A stretch of DNA of 64,000 nucleotides. Origin: a virus. Below are positions 24,859-33,280 of the stretch, piece by piece; position 1 is the first letter of the stretch; each line of letters opens with the position of its first letter. The stretch lies in IMG/VR virus record IMGVR_UViG_3300002460_000002, positions 2,247 to 66,246 of that record. One strand, written 5' to 3'. The position numbers and the translations under genes were made by a program. Under the pieces are notes generated by a model that had not been told where the DNA came from, made no database searches, and saw only the letters and a list, made by a program, of their open reading frames with translations.

Positions 24859-25287
24859 TTACGTACCAGCACAAACGGGTCCAAGCCCCGTCAAAATCGA
24901 CTCCGGAACGGTCAACTTCCGGCCACACTTGCCGCACCGGCCTGAATGGTAAATCTCCACCGGACTGATATCAGCACCGGTGCACACCCGGGCCCACACC
25001 CACGCAAAGACGCGGGCGGACGGCGCGTCCGGCGAGATCCGACTCTTGGCAGTCACCCGGAACGTCACACCGTCGAAGATGCACCCCAGATAGGTAAAAT
25101 CCCCCTCGTTGTCCTGACCAGTCAGCACTTTGACGAAGTGTGGCGCACCCTCTTTTTTGCCCTTCATGATCTTGTAGGTGAATCGGTTACCTGTGATCGG
25201 GTTTTGAAAAGTCGCGGTCGCGTTACCGGCCAGCAAGTAAGCCTTTACCGCTGAAACAGATTCGATCTTCTTGCCATCTTGCGTCAT
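24859..25287 (-). CDS. Zinc-ribbon protein (DUF6011-like)
   Basis: 142 residues with a C-terminal CGKCGRKLTVPESILTGLGPVC, a compact Cys4 zinc knuckle frequent in phage and plasmid proteins. The N-terminal part is beta-rich (ATATFQNPITGNRFTYKIM). ATG preceded by AGGAAGGATAG. It is first in the run 25287-22895 and divergent from the DUF932 gene. Role unknown; probably nucleic-acid related. Confidence 0.6.
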   Translation of the reverse strand: MTQDGKKIESVSAVKAYLLAGNATATFQNPITGNRFTYKIMKGKKEGAPHFVKVLTGQDNEGDFTYLGCIFDGVTFRVTAKSRISPDAPSARVFAWVWARVCTGADISPVEIYHSGRCGKCGRKLTVPESILTGLGPVCAGT

Positions 25288-25476
25288 GTTTATCTATCCT
25301 TCCTGTATCTGAGACTCTAGCGTCTTCCCAGGCATTCACCAAATAAAAACGTTTTATTTCAGCTTTTACGCGTTGTGATAGCGTTTCCTACGTGAATATC
25401 TCCCGCACCGTGCTAGTCTCATGAATAATAGACACACAACGGCCCACGCAAGTGGCCATATAAAAGGAAAGACCAA
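25288..25476. promoter_or_regulatory. Divergent regulatory region
   Basis: 189 bp between divergent genes, with an AT-rich block (AAATAAAAACGTTTTATTTC, itself an imperfect inverted repeat) near 25345 and TATAAAAGGAAAG just before the plus-strand start. The inverted block may be an operator. No single promoter is certain on either strand. Confidence 0.45.
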
Positions 25477-26610
25477 ATGAACACGGAAACCATCGCCCCC
25501 GCCACCTACATCCCCCCGACTTTCGGAGGCGTTCGCGCCAACGATCCACGGTCGCGGGCTTTCGCACAGGACCGGCTGCAGCAGTACATCCAGACCGGTC
25601 TACCGGTCGCCCAGTCGATCGTCAACCGGGTGATGACGCAGGTCCCCAGCGACGCGGTCGTGCGCGCGCCTGCGCTGCGCTTCGCTCCCGGCACCGGTGG
25701 GGTGTCGATCGGCTTCGGCTCCGCGGAGCGCACCCTGCACCGCAACGCCCTCGGGCAGATGGCCGGCCGCGCCGGGATCCCGCTGGCCTACGTGGACGGT
25801 CTGGCCGCGGGTGACGCCTGGAAACGCGACCTGCTCGCCCACACCCTGACCCAGCACTTCGGCCACGATGACGGCCGCTACCTGATCCGGTCGATCGGCT
25901 CGGACGTGCGCGGCTTCATGAGCGATCGGTACCGCCGGATCGACTGCCGCCCGGTCCTGGAGACCCTGATCCAGGCCGCGAGCAAGGCCGGCGCGCTGGT
26001 GGTGAACGGCACCGCATCGGACACCCGGGCCAGCCTGAAGATCATCCTCCCAGAGATCTTTGAGGCGGTCCCCGGCGAATTCGTCGCGTGGGGGCTCTCG
26101 TGGACCAACAGCGACTTCGGCAAGGGCGCGAACCAGCTCGAGGTCTTCGGCGTCCGTCTCGTGTGCTGGAACGGCATGGTGGCGGAAAAGGCCGTGCGCC
26201 AGATCCATCTCGGTCGCCAGATCGACGACGCGATCGAGTTTTCGGAACGCACGCTGCGTCTCGACACCGCAACTGCGGTCTCGGCCGTCAACGACGTCGC
26301 GGGTCACTACCTGTCACGCGACACGGTCAAGGGCTACCTCGGCGCCATCGTGGCGGCGAACGCGGCCCAGGTCGACGGCAAAGCGGCCGAGGCAGCGCTG
26401 GCCAAGCGCACCACGAAGGGGATCGCGGCCACGGTCGTCAAGGCCTTCAACGGCGCCGACGTGGTCGAGTTGCCCCCGGGCAACACCGATTGGCGCTGGT
26501 CGAACGCGATCTCGCTGGTCGCGCGCGACACCGCGGACGCGGACACGAAGATCGACCTGGAAAGGCTCGCGGGCGATGTGCTCTCGCGACACGGGTTGAA
26601 GGCGGCGTAG
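25477..26610 (+). CDS. DUF932 family protein
   Basis: 377 residues, ATG with AGGAAAGA upstream. The central region (RYLIRSIGSDVRGFMSDRYRRID, SLKIILPEIFEAVPGEFVAWGLSWTNSDFG, LEVFGVRLVCWNGM) matches the plasmid and phage DUF932 family. DUF932 proteins are widespread on mobile elements and of unproven function. The gene stands alone with its own terminator, often the sign of strong early expression. Confidence 0.75.
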   Translation: MNTETIAPATYIPPTFGGVRANDPRSRAFAQDRLQQYIQTGLPVAQSIVNRVMTQVPSDAVVRAPALRFAPGTGGVSIGFGSAERTLHRNALGQMAGRAGIPLAYVDGLAAGDAWKRDLLAHTLTQHFGHDDGRYLIRSIGSDVRGFMSDRYRRIDCRPVLETLIQAASKAGALVVNGTASDTRASLKIILPEIFEAVPGEFVAWGLSWTNSDFGKGANQLEVFGVRLVCWNGMVAEKAVRQIHLGRQIDDAIEFSERTLRLDTATAVSAVNDVAGHYLSRDTVKGYLGAIVAANAAQVDGKAAEAALAKRTTKGIAATVVKAFNGADVVELPPGNTDWRWSNAISLVARDTADADTKIDLERLAGDVLSRHGLKAA

Positions 26611-26627
26611 ACCTACATCACCATCAG

Positions 26628-26665
26628 AAAAAGACCGGGCTCCTAAAGGGGTCCGGTCTTTTTTC
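26628..26665 (+). terminator. Intrinsic terminator after DUF932 gene
   Basis: AAGACCGG and CCGGTCTT form an 8-bp stem, extended by a TCC/GGG inner helix, followed by TTTTTT. It lies 18 bases after the stop codon. Confidence 0.9.
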
Positions 26666-26685
26666 GTTGTGGTATACCTACAAGC

Positions 26686-26757
26686 TGCGGGGTCGCCAAG
26701 TAGCAAGGCACCGGGCTCATAACCCGGCACGCGGCGGTGCAAATCCGTCTCCCGCTA
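26686..26757 (+). tRNA. Atypical tRNA with CAT anticodon
   Basis: A cloverleaf fits: acceptor (TGCGGGG with TCCCGCT, six pairs), D arm GCC/GGC, anticodon stem CCGGG/CCCGG with loop CTCATAA (anticodon CAT), 5-base variable loop, T stem GGCGG/CCGTC with loop TGCAAAT. Three G-C pairs flank the anticodon loop and position 1-72 is a T-T mismatch, both reminiscent of initiator tRNA. The invariant G18 reads A and T55 reads G. CCA is not encoded. Met, initiator Met or lysidine-modified Ile are all possible. Confidence 0.75.
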
Positions 26758-27015
26758 CTAACCTGACACGATCTTGTGCAGCTGCAGCGCCTGCACGTTC
26801 GACAAGATCGGGTGCAGACCGGCCGCCATGCGCGCCGCGACTCCGGGCGCCAACTTTTTGATCTTCATCCGCTGCCAGAGCGACAACGATCGACCCTTGC
26901 TCCGGACTCCGAGATCTTCCAGCAGTGTGCGCGCCTGTGCCACTTGCGCCGCACTCACTCTCGACACGGGAACCGTCGGGTCACTGACCGATCGTACCGG
27001 AGCCCCGAGGATCAC
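26758..27015 (-). CDS. Hypothetical basic protein
   Basis: 85 residues; its TAG stop abuts the last base of the tRNA on the opposite strand. The sequence is helical and basic in the centre (RSLSLWQRMKIKKLAPGVAARMAAGLHPI), without Cys or a membrane span. Coupled by 4 bases to 27012-27359. Not recognised; likely part of a small structural operon. Confidence 0.5.
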   Translation of the reverse strand: MILGAPVRSVSDPTVPVSRVSAAQVAQARTLLEDLGVRSKGRSLSLWQRMKIKKLAPGVAARMAAGLHPILSNVQALQLHKIVSG

Positions 27016-27359
27016 TTCTTGGCCCTCGCACCGTCGATGAACGCCCGCACGCTCTGATTCGTACCGGGCCAGGTCTCATCCGTCGGCAGTGGATACACGG
27101 TTGCCGGATAGGCCATGGCCAAGATCCCGGCCGCCGTCTTCGGCAATCCGAGCGCTCTCGCCCCTTCCGCTGCAAATTTCGCTTGCGTGTTCATCGCTCC
27201 TGCGTTTTGCGTACCGAAGATCGCGAGAATCCTGTGCAACAACACTGTAGGCGTTATCCCGACAGCGCCCGCCGGCACGACCCGGTTCTTGTAGCCTACA
27301 AGTGCCCCGAAACCCGCAATTCCGGCGATGACGCCGAGAGCGGTCAGAATGGCCTTCAT
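27012..27359 (-). CDS. Hypothetical protein with N-terminal membrane segment
   Basis: 115 residues. MKAILTALGVIAGIAGFGALVGY is a signal anchor or single span; a second hydrophobic stretch follows (ITPTVLLHRILAIFG). The remainder is Ala-rich and polar. Its start is 6 bases from a -10 box, so the mRNA is probably leaderless. Virion or membrane role is inference. Confidence 0.55.
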   Translation of the reverse strand: MKAILTALGVIAGIAGFGALVGYKNRVVPAGAVGITPTVLLHRILAIFGTQNAGAMNTQAKFAAEGARALGLPKTAAGILAMAYPATVYPLPTDETWPGTNQSVRAFIDGARAKK

Positions 27360-27365
27360 GACCGC

Positions 27366-27395
27366 AGACTAAACCAAATGGTGGTTGGACGTCAA
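27366..27395 (-). promoter_or_regulatory. Leaderless promoter for 27359-26758
   Basis: Minus strand TTGACG, 18-bp spacer, TAGTCT, then 6 bases to the ATG. It lies between the stop of 27404-29251 and the next gene, and follows the spacing rule seen at 33921, 51399, 52984, 57167 and 60036. Confidence 0.55.
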
Positions 27396-27403
27396 CCCCG
27401 TCA

Positions 27404-29251
27404 CTAACCCGGCAATCTCTTCTGCAACGCCTCGACCACTTCCTCGATAAATTCGTCGTCTTCTTCCGGCAAAAGCCGCTCGACCAGGACCTCGAACTGC
27501 CGCACCTTCAGCAACTCCATGGCCTGGGGAAACTCGTTTTTCTTGTGCAGGTCTGCCTGCGCACCCAGAATCGCATTCGCGACGTCGTTGGCATCAAGTT
27601 GATCAGCCGCGACCGCCATACGTAACGGTCCGATCGACGGAAAAACACTGCCAAAGAATACGCCGTCGGGCGTGTCTTGCACCAAGCCGCGGACCGCATC
27701 CGGTGTCGCTTGCGCCATTTCTGTGTAGGCCGCCGACACTTCTGCGGCCGTGATCCCAGCCGGGATAACAGCATCCGGCTCGACGGAAATCGGCTTCACA
27801 ATCGGATACACTCGCGCTGCGGCCGCCTCCCGCAACGCGTTCGGATCGTTCGGGTCAATTGGCTTCGCCGGTGTCACCGGTGTAGCAGGCTCGGCCGCCC
27901 GAAATTGTTGCCCTGGAGGTGCAACCGCCGCATCTCGTACCGGCGAAGAAACCGCGACAGGACGCCGCGGCGGTTGGTACTGCGGCTGTTGCTGCTGTCG
28001 AGTCAAGTACGCCTGACCGAGACCTCCGATCTGGTCGATGCCTCGCTGGATCATGCCGACCCAAGCCGGTTCACCCTGGTCACCGGCCTCGCGCTGCAGC
28101 TTGACGATGTCCTGCATCATCCCCCACATACTCCGCATGCCTTCAAGCATTATGCTTTGTTCAGGGCCCTTGTCTTTCGCGAGGGTGAGCAACTCCATGA
28201 TCTTCTCGGGCGGCATGATCCGATCCGCCAGCGCGCGAGTTGATTCCTGACTCGCGTGAGCCTGGACCGACGTCGCCTTGTCCATGGCCGACATCAGCGC
28301 GGTCGTACCTTGCTGGTTCGTTGACATGATCTGCGTGAGCAGGGCTGACAACGGCGCGATCGGGTCCGGCTTGTGGCTGGTCGCCTCCCGCATCATGTTT
28401 TCAAGCCGGTTGTTGGTCGCCGTGATCTCGGCCCGCAGTGTGTCGTCGCGGTGCCTGGCCGCCGCTTCCCGTTTCTCGTCCTCGAGCCGGCGCTCGGTCG
28501 TGGCCAGCTGCGCCTTCAGCATCTCCATCTCAGGGCTCGGGCCCGCAGGCTTTGCCGACAACTTCTCGAGCAGATCCTCGTAGCGCTTCGCCTGGGCTTC
28601 CTGCGCGAGACGAAACTCGGTCCGCAGATCTTGTTCTCGTCGTTGCTCGCGCTCGCTGCGCAACATGTCCATGACCGCGCTCTCCCCCGGGGCCGGCGTC
28701 ATCGAGATCCCCATGCTGCCGACGGGCGAGGCCGGCGCGGCACCGAAGCCTCCCAACCCCGGCAACGGCATGCCCTGGCTCCACTCCATCATGGTGCGTT
28801 GAGGCGTTGTGAGAATGCCCTTCGTCGGATCGTGGGGAAACAACGTCAACCAGAAACCGTTGCCGATCTGCATCGGTTGACCCGGTGTCGCGCCGAAAGC
28901 CGTCCCGTTGCTCGGTGCCTGTGTTCCTGGATTCATCACGTCTGAGACCATCCCTTCATCCACCTGGTTTCCGAAAATCACGGCCCACTTGTCTTGTTCC
29001 CCGCCCTCCATGTCGGCGACGGTGAACTCGAACGCACCGGGCCCGTCTGTCCGCGCGACCTCGTCCATCATCTTGAACACGTCGTCAACCTTCTCAACCT
29101 TGACGCCGTTGCGGATCATTTTGTTGTTGCCGACGCCCTTCTGGCGCTTCACACAAGTGAGACGAGGATCCGCCATCGGAATGATCTTGGCGGGATCCGG
29201 CAACGACTTCAGTTTGATTGGTTCGGCGCTCATCACCGTAAACTCTTGCAT
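27404..29251 (-). CDS. Large coiled-coil protein, candidate structural protein
   Basis: 615 residues. The N-terminal 190 residues are mixed alpha-beta with Gly/Pro/Met-rich segments; residues about 200-290 form a long charged coiled coil (MLRSEREQRREQDLRTEFRL and onward); then helical bundles, a Gln/Pro-rich linker (QQQQPQYQPPRRP) and an acidic C-terminal helical domain. No enzyme motif is visible. Size and mix of coiled coil and linkers suggest a scaffold, portal-associated or internal virion protein. ATG at 29251 or the ATG 6 codons later are both possible. Not recognised. Confidence 0.6.
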   Translation of the reverse strand: MQEFTVMSAEPIKLKSLPDPAKIIPMADPRLTCVKRQKGVGNNKMIRNGVKVEKVDDVFKMMDEVARTDGPGAFEFTVADMEGGEQDKWAVIFGNQVDEGMVSDVMNPGTQAPSNGTAFGATPGQPMQIGNGFWLTLFPHDPTKGILTTPQRTMMEWSQGMPLPGLGGFGAAPASPVGSMGISMTPAPGESAVMDMLRSEREQRREQDLRTEFRLAQEAQAKRYEDLLEKLSAKPAGPSPEMEMLKAQLATTERRLEDEKREAAARHRDDTLRAEITATNNRLENMMREATSHKPDPIAPLSALLTQIMSTNQQGTTALMSAMDKATSVQAHASQESTRALADRIMPPEKIMELLTLAKDKGPEQSIMLEGMRSMWGMMQDIVKLQREAGDQGEPAWVGMIQRGIDQIGGLGQAYLTRQQQQPQYQPPRRPVAVSSPVRDAAVAPPGQQFRAAEPATPVTPAKPIDPNDPNALREAAAARVYPIVKPISVEPDAVIPAGITAAEVSAAYTEMAQATPDAVRGLVQDTPDGVFFGSVFPSIGPLRMAVAADQLDANDVANAILGAQADLHKKNEFPQAMELLKVRQFEVLVERLLPEEDDEFIEEVVEALQKRLPG

Positions 29252-29281
29252 GAGAGAACGTTTTTTGGCAAGGTCTCAATT

Positions 29282-29707
29282 GTGAGCGGCAACGGCGATG
29301 ACGTCCCAGACGACAAAAACCCGAAGGAGCGCGAGCTTCTCAACTCCGGCTGGAAACCGATCACGGTCACCGGCGGCGGAGGCCCCGACGGCGTCAAGGG
29401 CCTGGTTCAGCAGGTCACAGGGATCCAGACGAAGCCGTGCAACATGTGCCGGTCATGGGAAAAAAACGATCGTCGCATCCGAGAGGTCGTGCACGCGGCG
29501 AAGAACATTGTGCTTCTTCCCGACGGCACGATGAAGCACAAGATCGATCTCGATGTACCCGATCGTCAGACACAGACTTTCAACATCAACGATTTCGGTT
29601 GGTGTCGGTACTGGACCCAGCTCGCGCAGCAGCTTGCCAGTTGCGAGATGTGGACCCCAACGCGCACCGTTTCCGACCTCATGAGGAAACTACCATCTCA
29701 ACGTTGA
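29282..29707 (+). CDS. Hypothetical zinc-binding-like protein
   Basis: 141 residues from a GTG with AAGG nine bases upstream. It contains CNMCRSWEKND, then FGWCRYWTQLAQQLASC: four Cys that could form one zinc site. The N-terminus is acidic and the middle is basic-polar. It starts the 29282-32950 run and overlaps the next gene by 4 bases. Longer upstream frames run antisense over 27404-29251 and are rejected. Confidence 0.55.
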   Translation: MSGNGDDVPDDKNPKERELLNSGWKPITVTGGGGPDGVKGLVQQVTGIQTKPCNMCRSWEKNDRRIREVVHAAKNIVLLPDGTMKHKIDLDVPDRQTQTFNINDFGWCRYWTQLAQQLASCEMWTPTRTVSDLMRKLPSQR

Positions 29708-30063
29708 GATTAAACATCGAGCACTTGGTGATCCTGGGACTGCTGTGCGCCTCGGTGCATTGGCTGATCGCGCGCTCTCTGATCTTCGAGTGGCTTTGGT
29801 CGCGTGTGACGGGGTGGGGCCAGAGGTTGTTGAGCTGCCCAGCCTGCTGCGGGTTCTGGATTGCTCTCGCGCTAGGGGTAGCAGGGGTGCGGCCGGTGAC
29901 GGGGTTGAGATGGTGGGTGGAAGTGACTGCGGCCGGGCTCTTGGGGGTGTACCTGACGCCAGTAGTAGAGGGTACGCTGTTGTGGGGCCTTGCAAGGTCA
30001 TCTATGGTCATGACTACCGATGACACTACACCGGTAGTCACATATGGCAATGACGATACGTGA
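29704..30063 (+). CDS. DUF1360-like membrane protein
   Basis: 119 residues from a TTG overlapping the preceding stop by 4 bases. It has two or three spans (HLVILGLLCASVHWLIARSL, and the later ALALGVAG and TAAGLLGVYL segments) around LSCPACCGFWIA, the Cys-Cys motif typical of DUF1360 phage membrane proteins. Function of that family is unknown. The 3' end of the gene contains an inverted repeat (30012-30039) that may be regulatory. Confidence 0.6.
   Translation: MRLNIEHLVILGLLCASVHWLIARSLIFEWLWSRVTGWGQRLLSCPACCGFWIALALGVAGVRPVTGLRWWVEVTAAGLLGVYLTPVVEGTLLWGLARSSMVMTTDDTTPVVTYGNDDT
30012..30039. repeat. Inverted repeat GACTACCG / CGGTAGTC
   Basis: Perfect 8-bp arms separated by 12 bases, inside the end of 29704-30063 and about 40 bp before the HTH gene. 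The core GTAGTC recurs twice at 30337-30361 on the other side of the HTH gene, which suggests binding sites for its product. Confidence 0.45.
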
Positions 30064-30079
30064 CCATCGGGGGTAAAGC

Positions 30080-30328
30080 GTGCCTATTCGGTCACCGGCC
30101 TGCTTTGAAATGCTCGCGACGCTAGAAGAGCACCAAGTCCTCACGGCGCGTGAAATGGCCGACATCCTCGACATCCCCATACGCGCCGTCGCAAGACGTT
30201 TTTGGCGCGCGCGTCGCTACGGGCATCCACTAGTGAAGCGAAACCGAAAAACCGGCCGCCACTGGTTAACTGAAGCTGGCGCCATCCGTCTGGCTTGGTA
30301 CCGTCTCAACTCTGAGAACGATAATTGA
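30080..30328 (+). CDS. Winged-helix/HTH regulator
   Basis: 82 residues from a GTG with GGGGGTAAAG upstream. LATLEEHQVLTAREMADILDIPIRAVARRFWRARRYGHPLVKR reads as a helix-turn-helix followed by a wing (KRNRKTGRHWLTEAG). It lies between two sets of GTAGTC repeats, the second of which overlaps the promoter of the HerA-like ATPase, so it may control that gene and itself. Confidence 0.65.
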   Translation: MPIRSPACFEMLATLEEHQVLTAREMADILDIPIRAVARRFWRARRYGHPLVKRNRKTGRHWLTEAGAIRLAWYRLNSENDN

Positions 30329-30361
30329 CACATCTGTAGTCGCTCTGCTACAGGTGTAGTC
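30325..30361 (+). promoter_or_regulatory. Promoter with dyad operator
   Basis: TTGACA (30325-30330), 18-bp spacer, TACAGG, then 7 bases to the GTG of the ATPase gene. A perfect dyad CTGTAG...CTACAG (30334-30353) fills the spacer, and TGTAGTCG occurs twice (30336 and 30356). The -10 is weak, as expected for a regulated site. Confidence 0.5.
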
Positions 30362-32089
30362 GTGAAGACGATCCACCTCGCCGATGGGCTTGATCTGCCG
30401 GCTGCGCAGGCCGCGGCCCAGCGCTACAGCTTTTTCGGCAAACCCGGATCCGGGAAATCAAACGCGCTCGGGGTGCTGATTGAAGGCCTCCTCGATGCCG
30501 GCGAGCAGGTCATCATCTTCGACCCGGCATCGATCCATTGGTCGTATCGCGTCGGGCGCGACGGGAAAAAACCTGCCCACAACATCGCCGTCATCGGTGG
30601 CGAACACGGCGACATGCCCCTGGTCCCGTCTTCTGGTGGACTCTTGGCCGACGCTCTTGCCGCTAGCTCGACATCAGCCGTCATTGATTCGTCCGACCTG
30701 ACACTCGGGGATCAACGTCGTCTCGTCACTGACTTTTTCGAGCGGTTCTTCCAGGCCAAGAAGCGACACCGAACACCGGTGCTGGTCGTTCTTGAAGAAG
30801 CGCATGAGTACATCCCGCAGAACGTCCAACCCGGCGAAGCGCGAATGTTCGGCGCGATCCAACGCGCAGCAAAGATCGGCCGCAACTACGGCATCGGCCT
30901 TGCCACTGTTGACCACCGGCCGCAGGAGGTCAACAAATCGATCGTAAACCTCTCCGAGTTCATGGCCAACTTCCAGCTGGTCGGCGCGCACGAGCGTAAA
31001 GCCGTGAAGGAATGGATCACAAACAACGATCCAGAGCGTGCCGGGCTCGAGAACGAGTTACCGACGTTGCCCCGCGGCACCGCACAGGTCTACTCCCCGA
31101 CGTGGTTGAAGGTGTACGGAAAATTCGCGTTTCCTCTCAAGCAAACCTTCGATGCTGGCAAGACTCCCGAACGTGGCGCAGCCCAGGTCAAGCTCAAACC
31201 GATCGACATCGCGGGGTTGCGCACGTCGATGGAGACCGTCGAGAAAGAAGCTGAAGCCAACAATCCAAAGGTGCTGCAGAAGCGCATCGTCGAGCTAGAA
31301 AAGCAACTGGCCGCGAAACCTACCGCCGCAACAAAAACCGTCGAAGTCATCAAGGAGGTGCACGTGATTCCCCCGAAACTGAAAGCTGATCTAAAGGCGG
31401 TTCGCGCGAGTCTCATCAAGATCACGCACAATCTTGAGCAGACGATGACCGTCATCCACGAAAGTGCGGCGAAGCTCGAAAAAATCGACGGCGGAAGTTT
31501 CGGTGGTGAATACTTAGAGACGCGACCGCATCCGGCCCAGGTCTCGCCACAGAAACGTTTCGTGGCACCGGTACGACGTCCTGAATCTACTGACGGAGTG
31601 AAGCTGAAGTACGGTTGTATCAAGATGATCAACGCCATCGCCACCAGCAAGACTGGCACTCGCACCGCCTCTCAGATCGCGACACTCACCGGAATCAAAG
31701 TCACCGGTAGTACGTTCGCGAACTACAAGTCGTCCCTGGTAACCGGTGGTTACGTCGAAATCCTCGGAAATGAATGGGTACTGACTACGGCCGGTGACCG
31801 GCTCAAAAACACTGAACACGTTCCTGAAACCAACGAAGACCTCCTCACCTATTGGCGCCCTAAACTTAAAGCTGGTGCGCACAAGCTTCTCCATTACATC
31901 GTGCAAGAGGTTGGCGCCGGAAAAACCATCGAAAAAGAGGAATGGGCTTCGGCAGTTTCCAAACACGACGGTGAACCGCTCAACCCCGACGGCAGCACGC
32001 TGGCAAACTACATCTCGTTGCTGGTCACGAACGGCTTGGTCGTCAAAACCGGCCGTGGTGAGTTCACGCCCGGGGACGTGTTCACATGA
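30362..32089 (+). CDS. HerA/FtsK-like P-loop ATPase
   Basis: 575 residues. Walker A GKPGSGKS lies at residues 26-33 and Walker B VLVVLEEAHEYIP near 140. IGLATVDHRPQEVNKSIVNLSEFMANFQLVGAHERKAV follows, as in HerA/VirB4-type hexameric ATPases. A coiled coil spans about 290-385 and two winged-helix-like domains end the protein. Such motors pump DNA: genome packaging in membrane-containing phages, end resection or conjugation. No terminase is seen in the window, so packaging is an attractive but unproven role. Three small coupled genes follow. Confidence 0.8.
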   Translation: MKTIHLADGLDLPAAQAAAQRYSFFGKPGSGKSNALGVLIEGLLDAGEQVIIFDPASIHWSYRVGRDGKKPAHNIAVIGGEHGDMPLVPSSGGLLADALAASSTSAVIDSSDLTLGDQRRLVTDFFERFFQAKKRHRTPVLVVLEEAHEYIPQNVQPGEARMFGAIQRAAKIGRNYGIGLATVDHRPQEVNKSIVNLSEFMANFQLVGAHERKAVKEWITNNDPERAGLENELPTLPRGTAQVYSPTWLKVYGKFAFPLKQTFDAGKTPERGAAQVKLKPIDIAGLRTSMETVEKEAEANNPKVLQKRIVELEKQLAAKPTAATKTVEVIKEVHVIPPKLKADLKAVRASLIKITHNLEQTMTVIHESAAKLEKIDGGSFGGEYLETRPHPAQVSPQKRFVAPVRRPESTDGVKLKYGCIKMINAIATSKTGTRTASQIATLTGIKVTGSTFANYKSSLVTGGYVEILGNEWVLTTAGDRLKNTEHVPETNEDLLTYWRPKLKAGAHKLLHYIVQEVGAGKTIEKEEWASAVSKHDGEPLNPDGSTLANYISLLVTNGLVVKTGRGEFTPGDVFT

Positions 32090-32283
32090 GCGACACCTTC
32101 ACCACCGTCAGGATCAAGATCGGCAGCCATGAAAAAGCCCGGGAGATCGCCCAGTACGCGATGAAGAACGGTTGGGCCTCCCTCAACGCGACTTCCGACG
32201 ATCGCGCTTCAATCTCCTCGGTGATCGCCGTCGCGATCGAGTGTCTGCACGAGCGCTTGAAGAAAGGACCGACCGCACCATGA
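32086..32283 (+). CDS. Small hypothetical protein, possibly RHH-like
   Basis: 65 residues overlapping the ATPase stop by 4 bases. TTVRIKIGSHEKAREIAQYAM and SSVIAVAIECLHERLKK give a strand-helix-helix profile that could be a diverged ribbon-helix-helix. Tight coupling suggests it works with the ATPase. Uncertain. Confidence 0.5.
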   Translation: MSDTFTTVRIKIGSHEKAREIAQYAMKNGWASLNATSDDRASISSVIAVAIECLHERLKKGPTAP

Positions 32284-32693
32284 CCGACCCCGTCGACAAC
32301 CTACTTTCTCAACCGGTCACGATCCTGAATTCGTTTCTCGCCCAGGCGAAGGCCGCGCACATGGCCGTGGTGGTCTTCGCCGGCTTCGTGGAGAACAACG
32401 CAGCCAGGTTCATCTCTAAACACACCTTGAACGAAGGAACCGAAAAAGCCTTCCTCGGGAAGTTCCTGGCGACGGACGAGCACGCGGTGGACGCCGCGGC
32501 GATTGCCATCGCCAAAAGCTTCGGCGGCATACTTGGCAAGATGGGACCACCGCTAGGAGGTGATTTTGTTTGGAGCGACCTCAGCGACGACCAAAAAGAG
32601 CGCCTTCAAGCAGCCGCCCGCGCCGCCATCGAAGCCGCCCGCAGTCCTGAGCGCTCGAAAATTATCGGGCCTGGGGGTAAAGTACCATCATGA
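32280..32693 (+). CDS. Hypothetical protein
   Basis: 137 residues from the ATG overlapping the preceding stop. Helical throughout, with a hydrophobic helix AKAAHMAVVVFAGFVENNAA and a C-terminal Ala/Arg helix. No Cys and no obvious catalytic motif. Not recognised; coupled within the ATPase operon. Confidence 0.5.
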   Translation: MTDPVDNLLSQPVTILNSFLAQAKAAHMAVVVFAGFVENNAARFISKHTLNEGTEKAFLGKFLATDEHAVDAAAIAIAKSFGGILGKMGPPLGGDFVWSDLSDDQKERLQAAARAAIEAARSPERSKIIGPGGKVPS

Positions 32694-32950
32694 TCTCCCC
32701 CGAACTCACCCAGCTCCTCGGCATGATCGAAGCCGAATTTCAGAAACGCGGCTTGGTCTCCTACGTCCTCGCCGTGCACGACACGCCGGTTGATCTCGCA
32801 GGCAAGCGCAAGATCGATCCAACCACGACCAAGCCGTTCAACGAAGTTGCATTCCGCTCCAGCAACCCCGGCGTCATGCGGCCGTTCGTCGCGCAGAAAC
32901 TCGAACTCGAAGATCCGTCGAACACGGTGCAGTGGGGCGGCGGGCGCTAG
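32690..32950 (+). CDS. Hypothetical 86-residue protein
   Basis: Last gene of the ATPase operon, coupled by 4 bases. It starts with an amphipathic helix (PELTQLLGMIEAEFQKRGLV) followed by polar strands. No recognised motif. Confidence 0.5.
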   Translation: MISPELTQLLGMIEAEFQKRGLVSYVLAVHDTPVDLAGKRKIDPTTTKPFNEVAFRSSNPGVMRPFVAQKLELEDPSNTVQWGGGR

Positions 32951-32971
32951 ATCGGCGCAACGTTGATGCCC

Positions 32972-33256
32972 CTAAATGTCTTTCGTTAACCCGTACAAAA
33001 CCTCACCCGCGCGCAGCATGGCATCTGCGCAAACAGCCTCTTTCCCGTTAACGCGCATCATTCCATCTCGACGAATCTCCCAGATGCCGTCCTGCCACAC
33101 GCAAAGGCGCCAGCGGTTGACAACGGCGCACAGGTGCCAGGGATCAGCGTAGGTATCCCATTTAATTGTAATGCCGTGTAATCGGGTGTACGTGCTGATG
33201 GCGCCCGGCATTTTTCGTTTTCGTGCCGGCGCCTTTTTGGTCTTGTCTTTGCTCAT
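32972..33256 (-). CDS. Hypothetical basic protein
   Basis: 94 residues, ATG with AAGGAAAAA upstream. A Lys/Arg-rich N-terminus (KDKTKKAPARKRK) leads to a Trp-rich beta section (WDTYADPWHLCAVVNRWRLCVWQDGIWEIRRDG). No family recognised. Final gene of the minus-strand RHH operon. Confidence 0.55.
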   Translation of the reverse strand: MSKDKTKKAPARKRKMPGAISTYTRLHGITIKWDTYADPWHLCAVVNRWRLCVWQDGIWEIRRDGMMRVNGKEAVCADAMLRAGEVLYGLTKDI

Positions 33257-33280
33257 CTGTTTTTCCTTCTCATCGTCGCA

